From: Amygdalobacter indicium
GTDB lineage: Bacteria > Bacillota > Clostridia > Saccharofermentanales > Fastidiosipilaceae
Direction: 5' to 3'
Length of the DNA: 64,000 bases
NCBI RefSeq assembly: GCF_029101545.1
Contig: NZ_CP118866.1
Coordinates: 1,116,001-1,180,000 of the forward strand
This document shows positions 63,444 through 64,000 of this stretch, one piece after another (the first letter of the stretch is position 1; every line of letters starts with the position of its first letter). A program made the position numbers and the translations under genes. Below the pieces are notes generated by a model. It searched no databases. It was given only the letters and a program-made list of their open reading frames with translations, and was not told the DNA's origin.

Positions 63444-63800
63444 TTACATTTTCTCAAAATATTCCACCGGCGTCACAAATACTGTCGCTCCGCTCAAAGT
63501 CACTTCTACCGGCATCGGCAAATATGTAGCACCCGGCAAAGCGGAAGCAACATTCGGATTGATCGCCACACTGCGGGTGGAAGAATTTTTCCGGATAATA
63601 TCCAGAACCTGCTTAACTTTGTCCGCCGGCACAACTGTAATCAAAGTCGTATTGCCGGAGCGTAGGAAACCGCCTGTAGAATTGAGTTTGGTTACGCTGA
63701 AATTATGGTTATTCAATTCCGACAATAAGCGCGGGCTGTCCTCATCATGAACAATAGAATAAACCAATTTCATTTCCGTTTTATTCGTTTCATCCGTCAT
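63444..63800 (-). CDS. darA: Cyclic-di-AMP receptor DarA/PstA
   Basis: PII-like trimeric protein that binds c-di-AMP. The 118 residues include KLVYSIVHDED, KLNSTGGFLRSGNTTLI with the conserved Gly/Thr loop that contacts the nucleotide, and PVEVTLSGATVFV. It lies between tmk and holB, the conserved place. GGAGG lies upstream of the ATG at 63800. The downstream effector is unknown in the family. Confidence 0.94.
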   Translation of the reverse strand: MTDETNKTEMKLVYSIVHDEDSPRLLSELNNHNFSVTKLNSTGGFLRSGNTTLITVVPADKVKQVLDIIRKNSSTRSVAINPNVASALPGATYLPMPVEVTLSGATVFVTPVEYFEKM

Positions 63801-63889
63801 AGTTAAATCCTCCCCGAGCCTCCGGGCAATAAAATTTATTTAATTCTAACACAAATCCGCTCGGGTCACATACGCCGCTGTGCTTGCGC

Positions 63890-64000
63890 TTATCGTTGCA
63901 GCTGTTCAAGAAGCTGCGAAAAATCGGCTTTTATTTGTGCCTGCACGGTAGGCACGGCAGCTGTTGCATCCAAAAGTAAATAACGCGTTTCCTGTTTCTG
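63890..64000 (-). CDS. tmk: Thymidylate kinase (C-terminal 36 residues only)
   Basis: The open frame runs in from the right window edge and ends with TAA at 63890-63892. The segment RYLLLDATAAVPTVQAQI resembles the conserved Tmk end (R-x-x-x-L-D-A-x-x-x-x-x-x-V-x-x-x-I). Position directly upstream of darA and holB supports the call. Enzymatic motifs are outside the window. Confidence 0.75.
   Translation of the reverse strand, partial: QKQETRYLLLDATAAVPTVQAQIKADFSQLLEQLQR

Overview
The window looks like chromosome from a low-to-moderate GC Gram-positive bacterium of the Clostridia. The reasons are the order efp – asp23 – amaP – DUF2273 – nusB – xseA – xseB – ispA – dxs – nadK – argR – recN, the order tmk – darA – holB – ricT – rsmI, strong AGGAGG-type ribosome binding sites, pyruvate:ferredoxin oxidoreductase and RNase Y. 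Glycogen/maltodextrin use and PFOR suggest a fermentative anaerobe. A relative of Mageeibacillus/Fastidiosipila is my guess from gene content only; no 16S gene is present. Almost everything is on the minus strand.

Layout. 1-1512 is rny, cut by the window edge. 1760-3160 (+) is a RluA-type pseudouridine synthase. 3177-13753 is a long minus-strand housekeeping run (DNA repair, arginine regulator, NAD kinase, isoprenoid synthesis, exonuclease VII, NusB, envelope-stress Asp23/AmaP, EF-P). 13836-15474 holds a YqeG phosphatase and a lipoprotein. 15702-15877 has tRNA-Phe and tRNA-Asp. 16026-26182 is a glycogen/maltodextrin region (pullulanase, glycogen phosphorylase, malEFG without an ATPase). It is interrupted by tRNA-Leu/tRNA-Val and a 1.3 kb segment carrying one Abi/HEPN gene between exact 30-bp direct repeats. 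26376-29956 is a LolD/FtsX-type ABC exporter. 30118-31775 is a secreted papain-like protease coupled to a membrane-anchored partner. 32130-34720 is purA-purB, followed by a flavodoxin, tRNA-Leu(CAG), an XPD/DinG-like Fe-S helicase and prfC.

39500-45981 is the least explained part. It holds a membrane protein with ExbB/MotA/ZorA-like topology and a long coiled-coil tail, a 459-residue protein with a possible EH_Signature (ZorC-like) motif, a DUF4015 glycosidase-like lipoprotein, and a DUF815-like P-loop protein that has lost its Walker B acids. I regard it as the best candidate for an undescribed system.

46104-53659 has two paralogous GntR regulators, PFOR and a Pgk-TpiA fusion, linking lower glycolysis to pyruvate oxidation. 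53858-55327 (+) has a membrane protein and PlsC. 55345-64000 is a minus-strand run tmk – darA – holB – ricT – rsmI – yfhO – tsaE – tsaB – rimI.

A recurring regulatory theme is a recognisable promoter followed by an intrinsic terminator pressed against the ribosome binding site. It is seen before the Abi gene and before PFOR, and suggests transcription attenuation. A third terminator between malE and malF should set the excess of binding protein over permease. No rRNA, CRISPR array, IS element or prophage was seen.
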